A stretch of DNA of 64,000 nucleotides, taken from the NCBI GenBank assembly GCA_054601695.1, contig BAAHQB010000083.1, positions 372,001-436,000 of the forward strand, written 5' to 3'. This DNA comes from Amorphochlora amoebiformis (Eukaryota > Cercozoa > Chlorarachniophyceae). Below are positions 14,235 to 43,386 of this stretch, one piece after another (positions within the stretch are counted from its first letter, which is position 1; every line of letters begins with the position of its first letter). Below the pieces are notes generated by a model that made no database searches, had not been told where the DNA came from, and was given only the letters and a program-made list of their open reading frames with translations. The translations under genes and the position numbers were made by a program.

Positions 14235-16391
14235 TTTTACTTTTACATAGACATACATACATATCTACATACGTGTACAATATACATCCACTTGTACCAG
14301 GAATCCTTTGATGCCAGACACCGAAAGATGCGCCGAGATCTACAGCGAAGAAAGCGCCAACTAGCTCGTGCGACTGAGGTATGTACAGTCATCCAGTCCA
14401 CCTACCGCACTTGACAAACCTCGTCACTTGCAGGCCGGGAAGAAGCTGCAAGGCGAAGCGTCAGAGCTTCGAGAAGAGGCCAAGCGGCTGACGAGAGAAG
14501 TTGAGGAAGCCGAGAGGAACGTAGCCGAGGGGAAGCAAAGCAAAAAGTGAGAAAACCTATCTCTTTGATCTCTGAACCCACGAAAAGCAAAATTCTGAAC
14601 AATCCATAGGGATATAGATCTCCCTAATCCCAAGACGTACGAGCAAGCATTCGAGAATATCATGCGATGCAATCACGGGGTATTCGACGATCTAATTCTA
14701 AAAACCTGAACGCCTATATTTGCCCCCCAGTATTGATTATTCAAAGCCACCAGTATCCATGTACATACTTCAAAGCCTATGTACGTGATCATAAACACCC
14801 ATTTACATATTTACATGCCAGCATATAATGCTCATGCCTATAAACACAAGGCAGGTATACCTACCTGTAATGTAAGAGAGTGCTCTCACATCTGAGCAAC
14901 CTACAGATATACAATCCAGAGACATCGTGAGTCTTACCCATTCCATCCTACAGGTATACCCGTCTCTACATGCGTTGATCAAAGATTTTGTAGATCATGA
15001 GGATACGACCCTCGAGACACAAAACGTCAGGAAAGAGCTCGCGGTGAAGCAAACTCAGGTGACACGTGCCGGGATCGGCAGAAGGGTTTAAATTTTGGTG
15101 ATGGTTTAGACGATGCTTCTCAATGGGATAGGGTATGTAATGGCCAAGGCTGGCCAAGGTTATCGAATCTAAGGGTAAAGTTAGGATTTGGGTTTATTGA
15201 AGTGGTTAAGTCTCCGCTCTGGGTTGGGGCTTGATGAGGGACAATGGTGAGGTCATTTTTTTGCGTGTGCACAGGTGGAGCAATATCAGCAGAAGGGTAC
15301 GGCGAGGGGGCGACATCGAGAGATTGTAGACGGCCTGGATGCTAAGCTTAAGAAAGCTAAGGCGGTGAATGATTCGTATGACTCTAAGCACAATGATGCA
15401 ATGCATATCATGGACCAAGTCAAGAAAGGTGGGGAGCAACATATATGTAAATATGCATTTAATATTCTTACGAGGACAGACGCATGTTCCACACCAGGCA
15501 TCGACGTTATGCTCTCCCACTTGATTCCCTAACACTTTAAACATACATATAAAAGAATGTATACGTGTATATATGTTTACATTTACATAAATGTATACAT
15601 ATGTCTATATATGTTTACATATGTTCATATTTACATGAATACATATATATGTCTCTATATGTTTACATTTACATGAATATATATATTTGTGTAGATTTAT
15701 ACCTACATAGATATATCAGGTAATTGTGCATATATTTATATATATATATATATATATATGTTATGTATGTGTATATATACATGTAACATATCCTCAACAT
15801 ACTACCCAGGCATCAGCGATCTCCTGATTATGCTCGAAGACTTTCGACACACCCCAGCACTGAACTCCGCCCCCTCCTCCACCGGTAACCTCACAACCCG
15901 CTCCACCTAAGCCTCCCTCTCTTGCCAATTTATCTTGCTTTCTCTCGCTTTGCCTCTCTTTCTCCTCCCCTCTCTCATTCTCTTAAGAATGGCAAATCTC
16001 AGACATAGTCAACGTTGTCAAAGATCTCGGCTCCGTTGAGGAACTTGTGAGCACTCTCCTGGAACAATACGATAAAAATACCAAAACCACCGTGAACGTC
16101 AACAACAGTAAGAGACTCTCCTCGACGTCATCCCTAACCTTCTCTGACTTCCTCTCGTTATCTCTATCCCACTATCTGTACAATAACTTTAAACCTATTT
16201 ACACCTTAGGCAAGGACGTTAAGTCTGGCTCTGCAGAGAAAGGGAGTGGGCTAGAGAGAATGCTGTCGGGATTGTCAGATGCAGGGGTGAAGGAGGAGGA
16301 GGAGGCGGAGGAGGAGGAAGAAGAAGACTTGGACGTCATGCCTATGTCGATTGCGGAGTTACGGGCGAAGGTCGCGGCGAGTATGAAATGA
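11642..16391 (+). CDS. Outer-dynein-arm docking-complex coiled-coil protein (ODAD1/CCDC63-like), 391 aa
   Basis: Twelve exons: 11642-11684, 11789-11828, 11959-12021, 13332-13464, 14301-14378, 14434-14546, 14610-14679, 14954-15058, 15275-15428, 15810-15884, 15988-16107, 16210-16391. Phases agree throughout (1176 bp). The N-terminus is [15 protein letters not shown]. Then come coiled coils: [29 protein letters not shown] with [11 protein letters not shown], and a long Lys/Glu/Arg helix. A conserved-looking segment [10 protein letters not shown] leads into [13 protein letters not shown], the pattern I associate with the ODA1/CCDC114/CCDC63 family. The C-terminus has a 15-residue Glu/Asp tract. 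Family members anchor outer dynein arms to axonemal doublets. At 391 residues it is shorter than animal or algal members as I know them, so it is a compact homologue. The coiled-coil nature is secure; family assignment is from motif recall. Confidence 0.68.
12093..12575 (-). other. Antisense coding-like island in intron 3 of the docking gene
   Basis: About 480 bp of complex sequence sits in an otherwise (TA)n intron. On the minus strand, 12512 down to 12389 is open (includes [10 protein letters not shown]), interrupted by an in-frame TGA at 12386-12388, then open again to 12314 (includes [14 protein letters not shown]). A possible 32-bp GT-AG intron (12282-12313) leads to 12281-12093, ending in TAA. 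Alternatively, splicing at a GT after SHIYP gives a short terminal exon ending [10 protein letters not shown]. The composition is that of real protein, but I cannot choose between a nested gene, a gene with tiny introns, and a decaying pseudogene. I do not recognise the family. Confidence 0.35.
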
Positions 16392-16929
16392 CTGGAATAA
16401 GAGATACCAGCGGCTATATCTAGTACATTGTAATCATCATTATAATATATGAAAATCCGTGATCTGAAGAGAGACCTAGGACACAACACTATAAAGTCTA
16501 GTAGTCTAGCTAGTAGATGGGTAATTTGCAATTGACATCGTGGAGGGTCTGGTAGATACTAGGCATATAAATTATAACTAGTACAAGATAGTGCATCTAT
16601 GTGGCTGATCGCTAGAGACACGTACATATCTTGGTCAATGATTACGTGAACTTAATAAGTAAGTTGTAACTGCTAAACATATAGATTTAGTCATTCATAG
16701 CAAGTTAGACTAGTTACCATAAGTTATTCAAAATATAGTGGATACACTATTGTACTTGGTAGCTTCTGAGTATCTATTATCCACTACATATGGTTCGACA
16801 CTAGTACGTAGAACTAGTAGAAAAACAAGAGGATGTTCAGTAATATTTATACAACACATTAGCCAGATATATGGGATTTTTACTGGATATATTACAGTGG
16901 GAGTCGACTTCGCATGGTTCACCGAATGT
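16392..16929. other. Tail-to-tail intergenic region rich in CTAG
   Basis: This gap between the stops of the docking gene (plus) and the ZNF593-like gene (minus) has no (TA)n tract. CTAG occurs about ten times in 400 bp, some in close clusters near 16500. No exon with consistent splice sites was found. It presumably contains both 3' UTRs and polyadenylation signals. Confidence 0.6.
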
Positions 16930-17029
16930 CTAAACTTCGAACATATCTACGTCTTGGGGCTCGGGCTCCGAATCATGCGTTATTGGTGACTTAATGATAA
17001 TGCAAGGGTCATCGGCATCCTAATGTACA

Positions 17030-17071
<42 letters not shown>

Positions 17072-17150
17072 TAAATATATACATATACGAGATATGTACC
17101 ACTGACATATATATATATATATATATATATGTGATAAACAATGTGAGTAA

Positions 17151-17195
<45 letters not shown>

Positions 17196-17242
17196 ATATA
17201 TATATAATGTGATTATATTTATATACATACGTATATATTCAA

Positions 17243-17292
<50 letters not shown>

Positions 17293-17311
17293 AATTATAT
17301 ATATATATAAA

Positions 17312-17365
<54 letters not shown>

Positions 17366-17426
17366 ATATATACCCTAACTGTACTATCCTATTATACGTC
17401 ATATCAATACAGTATACACACACACA

Positions 17427-17510
<84 letters not shown>

Positions 17511-17702
17511 ATGTAGATATAGATAAATGTATATATATTTTATTTATATATTTTGTTCGTACACAACCTTTATAAATAAATTCTTGTATGTAATACAACG
17601 TTATATTAAATTAAATGTACTTGAAAATATATATTTAATATCCTATATTCCATATTTGTATTAAATCTTATATATATATATATATTATATTTCTATATGT
17701 CC

Positions 17703-17739
<37 letters not shown>

Positions 17740-17801
17740 GGATATATATATATATATATATATATGTACATATTTGCATATGTATTATATAGAACATATC
17801 T

Positions 17802-17841
<40 letters not shown>

Positions 17842-18138
17842 AGAGGTGTAGTATACTCTCGAAGAGAGAGCGAGAGAGAGAGAGTCGACATATTTAGAGA
17901 AAGTAAAAAAAAATAAAAAAATAAAAACGAATATAAGAGAGCGAGAGAAAGGGGAGAGAGAGACAGAAAGGAAACAGAGAGAAAAGGGAGAGAGGCAGAA
18001 AAGAATCAGAGGAAAGGAGGGAGAGAGGGAAAAGAAATAGAGGGTGGGAAAGAACAGGGAGGGAGAAAAAGAGAGGAATTTCTACCTTGAGTGCAAAGCC
18101 TCTATACTCGTCCATTCTTTTCTGTTGGGCTCTGTATG

Positions 18139-18171
<33 letters not shown>

Positions 18172-18375
18172 TGAATAATGTGAAGTATATGCGCATATGT
18201 ATTTATATCTATAAATTAGATATGCATATATATATATATATACAGGTACATATATTTATATATATATATATATATATAGATATATATGTGTGTGTGTACA
18301 TATGTAAATTTTTGTATATGTTCTTTGTTATTTACACAAACTAGGTAGATACTAATTTTATATATGCAGATATGA

Positions 18376-18418
<43 letters not shown>

Positions 18419-18517
18419 CACACATAAATACACATATACTTACATATATATATATATATAAACATATGTATAGACACATACACATATATATACACATATA
18501 TGTGTGTATGCATGTGT

Positions 18518-18578
<61 letters not shown>

Positions 18579-18722
18579 TGTATACACATATACATGTATA
18601 TATATACATATATATATATATATACATAAATAAACGTTATGTATAGAATGCATATTGTTGACATCCAAAATTTACACACACAGTATGCACATACGCATAT
18701 ATATAGGTACATCCATATACAA

Positions 18723-18781
<59 letters not shown>

Positions 18782-18826
18782 ATGCTCACACATATGTATA
18801 TATATATATGTGTATATATGCATATA

Positions 18827-18858
<32 letters not shown>

Positions 18859-19103
18859 ATATGTATATACATATGTAAATATCTATGTACACACACACAC
18901 ACACATTCAAATACACACATATACACACATATATGTTTATATGTGTGTGTATGCATATATGTATAGATACAAAGGTATTAAGAAATAAACTTACATATAT
19001 GCCCTCTCCATGTCCTCATCTCTTTTGAGACGTTTTATACGCTTTTTATGATCCTTGGTTTTCTGACATATGCATATAAATATATACATACACATACAGA
19101 TAT

Positions 19104-19143
<40 letters not shown>

Positions 19144-19346
19144 ACAATGTAATATATATATATATATATACAACATAATATATATTATATATATATATAT
19201 ATATAGAATATGATACATATATATATATATATATACATATAATATAATATATGTATATATATAAATATATTATTTAATGTGTATACTTAGACATCTAATA
19301 AGATAGACATACGTATATGTATATATAAATATATACATATATATAC

Positions 19347-19379
<33 letters not shown>

Positions 19380-19498
19380 CATATACATACACATATATCT
19401 AAATATATTATTTAATATGTATACTTAGACATTTAATAAGATATACATATGTATATATACGTATAAATGTATGTACATGTATACACACCCACACACAT

Positions 19499-19534
<36 letters not shown>

Positions 19535-19707
19535 GTATAATATATTAGTATACGTGAACAACAAAACTTACATTGCAAATTTATGTGAACACACATGTGT
19601 TGTATACAAAATATACATATTGATAGATTATACATATATATATTACATACTATACATATACATATATATATATATAATTATACATACATACATATACATA
19701 TATATAT

Positions 19708-19760
<53 letters not shown>

Positions 19761-19927
19761 ATATATATATATATAAATTATATCTATATTTATATCTACT
19801 TATGTCATATGTATCTATGTATCTATATCTTTTTGTATTATCTCTAGATGTTTATATATATGCATATACATCTATCTATATGTGTATTGTATATGTAAAT
19901 ATATAGATATATACATATATATATATA

Positions 19928-19960
<33 letters not shown>

Positions 19961-19996
19961 TGATACACATATAAACACACATATGTCCGCACATTT

Positions 19997-20035
<39 letters not shown>

Positions 20036-20048
20036 CTTTCACATATAT

Positions 20049-20085
<37 letters not shown>

Positions 20086-20220
20086 CGTATGTAATATATA
20101 TATATATATATATGTATGTATATATATATATATATATTTGTATATGGTGACTGATATGTGCCTAGATACCACGTGCGACGCGTATGCCTTCGGATCTATA
20201 AACTGGCGGGCACACGTTCT

Positions 20221-20260
<40 letters not shown>

Positions 20261-20261
20261 C

Positions 20262-20292
<31 letters not shown>

Positions 20293-20442
20293 CATATAAA
20301 TATGTATATATATTATTATGTAATATAGAGATCAAAAACACGCACATATTATACACACATATATGTAAATATTGTAAAAATAAATCTTACATATGTATTA
20401 TATATATATATATATATATGTATATGTATATATTATATTATA

Positions 20443-20482
<40 letters not shown>

Positions 20483-20534
20483 CATGTAGGTATGACCTGC
20501 AGTAGGTTTGTCGAGGTCGTATACAAACACACAC

Positions 20535-20577
<43 letters not shown>

Positions 20578-20682
20578 GTATAAAATTATTGTATAATGTA
20601 TATATGTATCCACTACAAATATATATCTCATTTATATATATATATATATATAATATATACATATATATATATATATGTATGT

Positions 20683-20737
<55 letters not shown>

Positions 20738-20797
20738 TATATCCGTGTCTGCAGGAGAATTTATCAAGGTCATATATATATTTAAACACACACACCC

Positions 20798-20858
<61 letters not shown>

Positions 20859-21396
20859 CATAAAATGTCCGTACCTGCAGTAGGGTTTGGCAAGATCGTA
20901 GGGGTTAAGTTCTTGGTCATCCTTAGCATCCCATCTTACCTCAAACTAAACCAATATACAATATATGTATCAACGTATGTATATATATATGTATATCAGC
21001 ACATATATATATATATATATATGTATATGTAGGTATATGTGTGTATATATATATGTATATATTGAATCAATATATACACATATATATACACGATACATAC
21101 ATATAGATACAAAGTCAAAACTTTGAGCATATAGACTCCTGATGCGTTCCGTGAGGGTTGGAATTAGGTTAAATTAAGGTTAGGGTTTGGGTTCGGATTA
21201 GCGTTAGGGTTATGATTTGGGTTAGGGTTAGGGTTAAAGTACTTTTCCAGTCCGAATCTCACGTCGTATTTCGTCAAGTTTTTTTATCATATAATTGTTT
21301 CTGGGCATTGTACTTTATGTATGTGTATGTTTATTGTATATAGAGTATGTAAGAAACAAAATACATCATATAATAATGTAATGTAACATAATATAG

Positions 21397-21476
<80 letters not shown>

Positions 21477-21613
21477 ACATACATATACATATACATATAC
21501 ATTATAGTCCATGTTTACCTCATTTTTAGCTTTCGATGATTTGATTTTCTTTTGGTTCTGATGTATGCATTTTTTTTTACATATACCATAATATATATAT
21601 ATATATATGTATT

Positions 21614-21644
<31 letters not shown>

Positions 21645-21732
21645 GTATACGTGTGTAATATATGTATACGTATGTAATATAATCCAGATAATAATAACCA
21701 GGCCGACAAGTTGGATCTTAAATATATATATC

Positions 21733-21802
<70 letters not shown>

Positions 21803-22009
21803 CATATATATATGTACACGTATATGTGTGTGTATATAACATTGAAAAAAATGTTTGGTTACATACATACAACATATGATATTCACATGTGTCTAGATAC
21901 CTTGCATTGGCCTTTTTCTTCTTTTGGTAGGGCCCGTGTCCCGTTACATCATGAGCTATATATATATATATATATTATATGTGTATGTGTATAGGTTGTA
22001 TGTACGCAT
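16930..22009 (-). CDS. ZNF593/Bud20-like zinc-finger protein, 136 aa
   Basis: Eight minus-strand exons: 22006-22009 (only ATG plus one base), 21901-21955, 21519-21557, 20875-20934, 20170-20218, 18995-19062, 18086-18131, 16930-17019 (TAG stop). All phases agree (411 bp). A basic N-terminus ([18 protein letters not shown]) precedes one C2H2 finger, [16 protein letters not shown] with H-x5-H in SHVKTKDH, directly followed by [17 protein letters not shown]. CxxCARxFID followed by KxHKKRxKxL is the hallmark of the ZNF593/Bud20 family, which acts in nuclear 60S ribosomal subunit maturation and export. The length is close to human ZNF593. The 4-bp first coding exon is phase-consistent but rests on little sequence; the protein from 21955 onward is well supported. 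Confidence 0.75.
20487..20780 (-). repeat. Two intronic copies of a zinc-finger exon end
   Basis: The segments near 20490-20518 and 20742-20772 resemble 20872-20900, the 3' end of the 20875-20934 exon with its donor (shared CCTGCAG then a TTTG/TTTAT-AAGGTC core). Both sit downstream in the same intron, separated by (TA)n. Neither keeps the coding frame needed to replace the real exon. Confidence 0.55.
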
Positions 22010-22061
22010 TGTGTGCACACATAGAATGTGCATACTCACAAACACACTTACACAGAAGGAA
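22010..22061. promoter_or_regulatory. Short head-to-head promoter region
   Basis: Only about 52 bp separate the proposed start codons of the ZNF593-like gene (minus) and the small plus-strand gene. If both starts are right, a bidirectional promoter must lie here or extend into the first introns. I see no obvious TATA or initiator element that can be told apart from the (TA)n background. Confidence 0.35.
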
Positions 22062-22414
22062 ATGTTAAATGAGCATCTTACCTGTATGACATATAATAAC
22101 ACTTCCATTACCACACCCCAAAATCTCACAAAAACTCTACCCTTCCCAACCACAGGCCTCTCTGGCAACCCGTACTTCCGATCCTCAAAAACGAATCCAC
22201 TCCAGGAAGAAAATCGCGAAATTCTTGAGACAATCGTAGAATATCAAGGATTCATACATGTGGAGCCCCATGAACCCTCATTCGCCGTAAGCTTTGACGT
22301 ATACTTAACACCGGCCCCGCAAAGTGAAAAAATAATGCCGAAATCGGGTCTTCTACCTTCATTATTAATATTTAGACTCCCTCCGAAGAACCAGAGCAGC
22401 ATAATTATCTGTGA
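22062..22414 (+). CDS. Small unrecognised protein, about 63 aa
   Basis: Exons 22062-22083 (MLNEHLT), 22156-22286 and 22376-22414 (TGA stop), with phases 1/1 and 0/0 and good borders (GTATGA...CACAG, GTAAGC...TTTAG). The core helix LQEENREILETIVEYQ is followed by an acidic Pro/His-rich tail ending PSEEPEQHNYL. The helix faintly resembles the N-terminal helix of SS18/GIF co-activators, but the remainder does not, so I make no assignment. Its last exon overlaps the last exon of the minus-strand gene at 22365-22408; one of the two may be an artefact. The exon could instead begin at 22056 after a CACAG acceptor, leaving an upstream exon unseen. Confidence 0.5.
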
Positions 22415-22885
22415 AATCCTCAGAACACCTCGAATACCCCTTAGAACGGGGGGGGAGGATAACTGGGTCATCGTTGATGGTAATGCGGGACGCCGGGAGC
22501 CATAACTAGGAGCTTCAGCCTTTAGAGGGTTTGTATTAAAGGGTTGATTAATATCCTTTGATAATAGGAAAATGCTCACTGATTCCGAGAAATTTGGCGA
22601 AAACCCCAAAATCCCTCCGAAATGGCACCGCGCATCTCCTTGCCGCATAGCAATCGATTTCTGTACGTTTCTGCAACGCCACGTGGTAATCCCATCGCGA
22701 GTTCGCCTGATTAGAATCATCTCTGAGCTGATTCTTGTATGGAAAATAGCCAGACGAAGGCCACTTACGTGTTCAATTTCGAATCTAAATCTGGACATAA
22801 ACATCTTTTTTGAGATTCCGACACATAAAAAGTCTGTATTCTCATATCCCTCGCAAGTTTCTTTCGTCCCCTCCAATCGCTGACC

Positions 22886-22887
<2 letters not shown>
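22365..22887 (-). CDS. Unrecognised compact gene, 126 aa
   Basis: Exons 22769-22887 (MVSDWRGRKK start), 22580-22722, 22438-22512 and 22365-22408 (TAA stop); phases 2/2, 1/1, 1/1. The first intron is only 46 bp and none contains (TA)n, unlike its neighbours. The protein is basic and cysteine-containing (RCLCPDLDS, IDCYAARRCAVPF), with no domain I recognise. Two cautions: its start codon overlaps the start of the RabGAP gene on the other strand (CATG at 22885-22888), and its last exon lies antisense to the small plus gene's last exon. The model rests on splice-phase agreement and open frames only. Confidence 0.45.
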
Positions 22888-35830
<12,943 letters not shown>

Positions 35831-36480
35831 CTTAGGTCAGAAAGATATATACTCTAAATTCTCTAGATATCTATCTAGACTTTCTCTAGATCTAGTATTT
35901 ATCCGGACATACATCTAGACTGGGCCGTAATTAATTGTGCAATTAAGTCTAGTAACTATGTTTATTCATCATTGTTGTGTAGATCTTTATCTAGTTTATC
36001 TCTAGATGGGCAAGTTCCAGAAAGTGCTCACATAATTATATAACTACCTCGACTACTAGTCTTAGTGTATGGTCTGGATGGTATCTCTACTAGTCTAGTA
36101 CTCTAGAGTACCACTAGTACTAGTAGTATCTGTCGATGATACTTCCTAGACTTAGCCCTAGTTAGCTAGTCTAGCTAGTATCTAGAGTATCTGGAGTATC
36201 TAAAGTCTAGAAAGTATCTAGAGTATAGATATATAGATCTGTTACTTAAAACATCTGACATGTCTAGATGTAGTTACTAGAGAGTTACTAGATCAGTAGA
36301 TGCAGAACGAACTCTTAGACTTTTAGGCTAAGTTATCCAACAGAACTTACTAAGCGTAAGCGCCAATTGCAGCAAGTACTAAAGCCCATATATAGATGTA
36401 CAGCCGGGCTTACACAAGGCTAAAGTTTCGAAATATCCCCATGATGCTTTCAACTTACGAGCTAAAGAATTGCTGCAGTT
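35831..36480. other. Tail-to-tail intergenic region extremely rich in CTAG
   Basis: This lies between the stops of the RabGAP gene and casein kinase 2 alpha. From 35860 to 36310 CTAG occurs over twenty times, as CTAGA, CTAGT and CTAGC in loose clusters, with no (TA)n. After 36330 the composition returns to normal. Plus-strand frames ending near 36486 and 36609 look protein-like, but they overlap or flank the kinase's last exon and I treat them as shadows. Confidence 0.65.
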
Positions 36481-39840
<3,360 letters not shown>

Positions 39841-40144
39841 CGCCGGTCTGCTGGATTTCCCGTACATGGCTGTGCTGAACCCGAGCCGCGGTCGGACAAG
39901 CCTGTAGAATGCAAGTCCGCGGTATCTGAATCAGGTCCTTCTATTTCTCCGGCGAAAAGGTTTAATCCGTCGGGATCTTTGACCTGGATGTGAGCCTTGT
40001 GAGTATTGTTCTAAGTCTTTCGGGTTGCAGGCGTCCGCCTCCAGTCTAGCTTCTCGTGGAAAGGGAATCCGCCACAACGGAATGCGACGAATTCTAAATT
40101 AAAATTATTCTAACTTTTCGGCTATTTCTGATTTGAATTTCCAA
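39841..40144. promoter_or_regulatory. Head-to-head promoter region
   Basis: This 304-bp GC-richer gap separates the divergent starts of casein kinase 2 alpha (minus) and the secreted coiled-coil gene (plus). No microsatellite is present. No individual promoter element could be identified with confidence. Confidence 0.5.
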
Positions 40145-40705
40145 ATGGCTGCCCCTCCCCGGGGCACGCTCGTCTTGGCATGTATCTTGGTGATTGCGGT
40201 GTCGGCGCACGTACAGGATGGGAATCGTGGAAATATTCCAGTACGATCCTTTCGATTCTATGCTTAAGTATCTTGCTTTCGGTTGCTATCCATCATTGTT
40301 GAACAACCCTGATTTCAACAGAAATCAGCCTCTCCTAACCTAACCTCTCCTCCACCCTCCAGCCTATCCATGCAGTCCACCACCACGTCAATGCGCCTAA
40401 GGACGTTCACACTCGAGAGCCAAAGGTTCAGAGCGAGCCGGGCTTGAACACGCTGCCAGACCTGCCGCGTGTTAAACTTCCAGCTGTGGGCATCGAGCTG
40501 CCTCCCATCCCTGCAGTATCTGTAGAAAGCGGTTCTAGTGATGTTGACCTCCCTAGGTTCCGTAGAACTGGTGAGAATGATACGTTGATGACACTACCGA
40601 GGCTGAAGGATTTTGATTTGGGTGTTTATATGTATGTATATATGTATATATGTATGTATGTATGTGTATGTATGTATATATACATACATACACACACATT
40701 TTTAA

Positions 40706-40748
<43 letters not shown>

Positions 40749-40880
40749 CATCATGGAAGGTTTGCTGGGAGTGAATGAGACGAATGTGAGCGATTTTAGC
40801 ACGCCTGTTTCTGAGAATACCATGCCAAGGTTTCGGGAGGTCATACACACATTCCAAAATATTGCATCAACGTGTGTATA

Positions 40881-40921
<41 letters not shown>

Positions 40922-40959
40922 TCGTATTACACATTATATTTATCATATTCACGGTTATG

Positions 40960-40996
<37 letters not shown>

Positions 40997-41011
40997 GTAT
41001 ATACACACGCG

Positions 41012-41073
<62 letters not shown>

Positions 41074-41084
41074 AATACATTTAT

Positions 41085-41130
<46 letters not shown>

Positions 41131-41323
41131 TTTAAATATTTATATCATATTGTATTTATATAATACATGTATATATATATATATATATATAATATATATG
41201 TGTGTATAGATGTTATGTATGTACACATGTGCGTGTATATATAATATATGTACACATGTGCGTATACATATAAGAATGTATATTTATTATATATCAAGTG
41301 GTTAGGGCATCCGAGTCTGGTAT

Positions 41324-41376
<53 letters not shown>

Positions 41377-41420
41377 ATGTATGTATGTATGTATGTATGC
41401 CTTCTAATATATGCACTAAT

Positions 41421-41463
<43 letters not shown>

Positions 41464-41594
41464 CGTATGTATATGTATATATATATACATACATATAAGA
41501 TATACATATATATATATATATACTATACATACAGATGTGCACCTAGATATACTTCTAATTCTCAAGTTAACACGTGCATGCTAGCATATATATG

Positions 41595-41669
<75 letters not shown>

Positions 41670-41811
41670 ATATATAAATATATATATATATATTATATAT
41701 ATATATGTTTGTATACACACATATATATACATATACACATATATACATACACACACATATATATATATATACATATATAAATATAATATATACATGTACA
41801 TATATATATAT

Positions 41812-41895
<84 letters not shown>

Positions 41896-42173
41896 TACTC
41901 TATATATACCGTATTTTGCAGATGCGACATTTCACGTCGTCACGTGAAGAGCTTCCCCTGCGCGGAGATTCGAAATTGTTAGCCCCTGAGTCTAAGACCC
42001 CAAGCAAGGATACAGCTAATCAGACAGGTAGCTTATTTCATTAGGATTTATGTGTTTTTATGGATGTATGCATATGTATATATATATATATATATATACG
42101 AATACATAGGTACATGTATACTACATATATATATATATATTATATATATATATATATGTAAATCTATTCACAC

Positions 42174-42235
<62 letters not shown>

Positions 42236-43096
42236 GTATACATATATACATATATGTGTGTGTGTGTGTATATATACATATACACATATTGATACACGGC
42301 TAAGCATTCACAAATATCATAGTCTTCCCACAAACAAACAGAGACAGGGACAGAGCTCTAATATACGGCTAAGAAGCGCTACATTTAGTTTAGCTTTGAA
42401 ACTCGGTGTTTAACGTTACATTTCGCTACGGTTACAGTCAGCGCTATGTAGGGTTAACGTTACGGTTGAGGTTAGTGCTGCGGTTAGTGTTAGCCTATGC
42501 TTAGGATTAACGTTACATTTCGCTACGGTTACAGTCAGCGCTATGTAGGGTTAACGTTACGGTTGAGGTTAGTGCTGCGGTTAGAGTTAGCCTATGGTTA
42601 GGATTAACGTTACATTTCGCTACGGTTACAGTCAGCGCTATGTAGGGTTAACGTTACAGTTGAGGTTAGTGCTACGGTTAGAGTTAGCCTATGGTTAGGA
42701 TTAGCACTACGGTTAAGTTAGCGCTACGGTTAGGGATAGCGGTAAGCGCTACGGTTACTAAGCCTAATTGAATGTGCATACTTGTGTAGATGCAAAGAGT
42801 ACAGAGACGGAAAGACTGAATCTTGACAGCGGTGAAACTTTTAATTCAAAATCTATTTTTGTTCTCTTTTTTTCTCTCTTTACGCTCTCTCTCGGCTCTC
42901 CTTCCTCTCTTTCGGTTTCCCCCCTCTCTCTCTCTCTTGCTCTCTTTCGCTATTTTTGTCTCTTTCTCTTTCTTTCTGTCTTTCTCTCTCTCTGTGTGTG
43001 TGGTGTCTTATCCTTTCTTTTTCTCTTTTCTCTTTGCCTTCCCGGACTCGCCTTTTCACTTCCTTCCCTCAGATTTCTCTTAGATACATATATAAT

Positions 43097-43134
<38 letters not shown>

Positions 43135-43207
43135 ATGTAGCCTAGTACATTTACATACACACAAGCATACATACATAACCAAATATATTATATATATATA
43201 TATATGT

Positions 43208-43260
<53 letters not shown>

Positions 43261-43322
43261 TTCCCTCCAAATATATAATAACCAGTGTTATATCGTTTCC
43301 ATGAGCTTTTAAGAGCATCGAT

Positions 43323-43386
<64 letters not shown>

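Noticed and set aside
42413-42703. CRISPR-like array
   Set aside because: The repeats are directly adjacent without spacers and the DNA is clearly eukaryotic and intronic.
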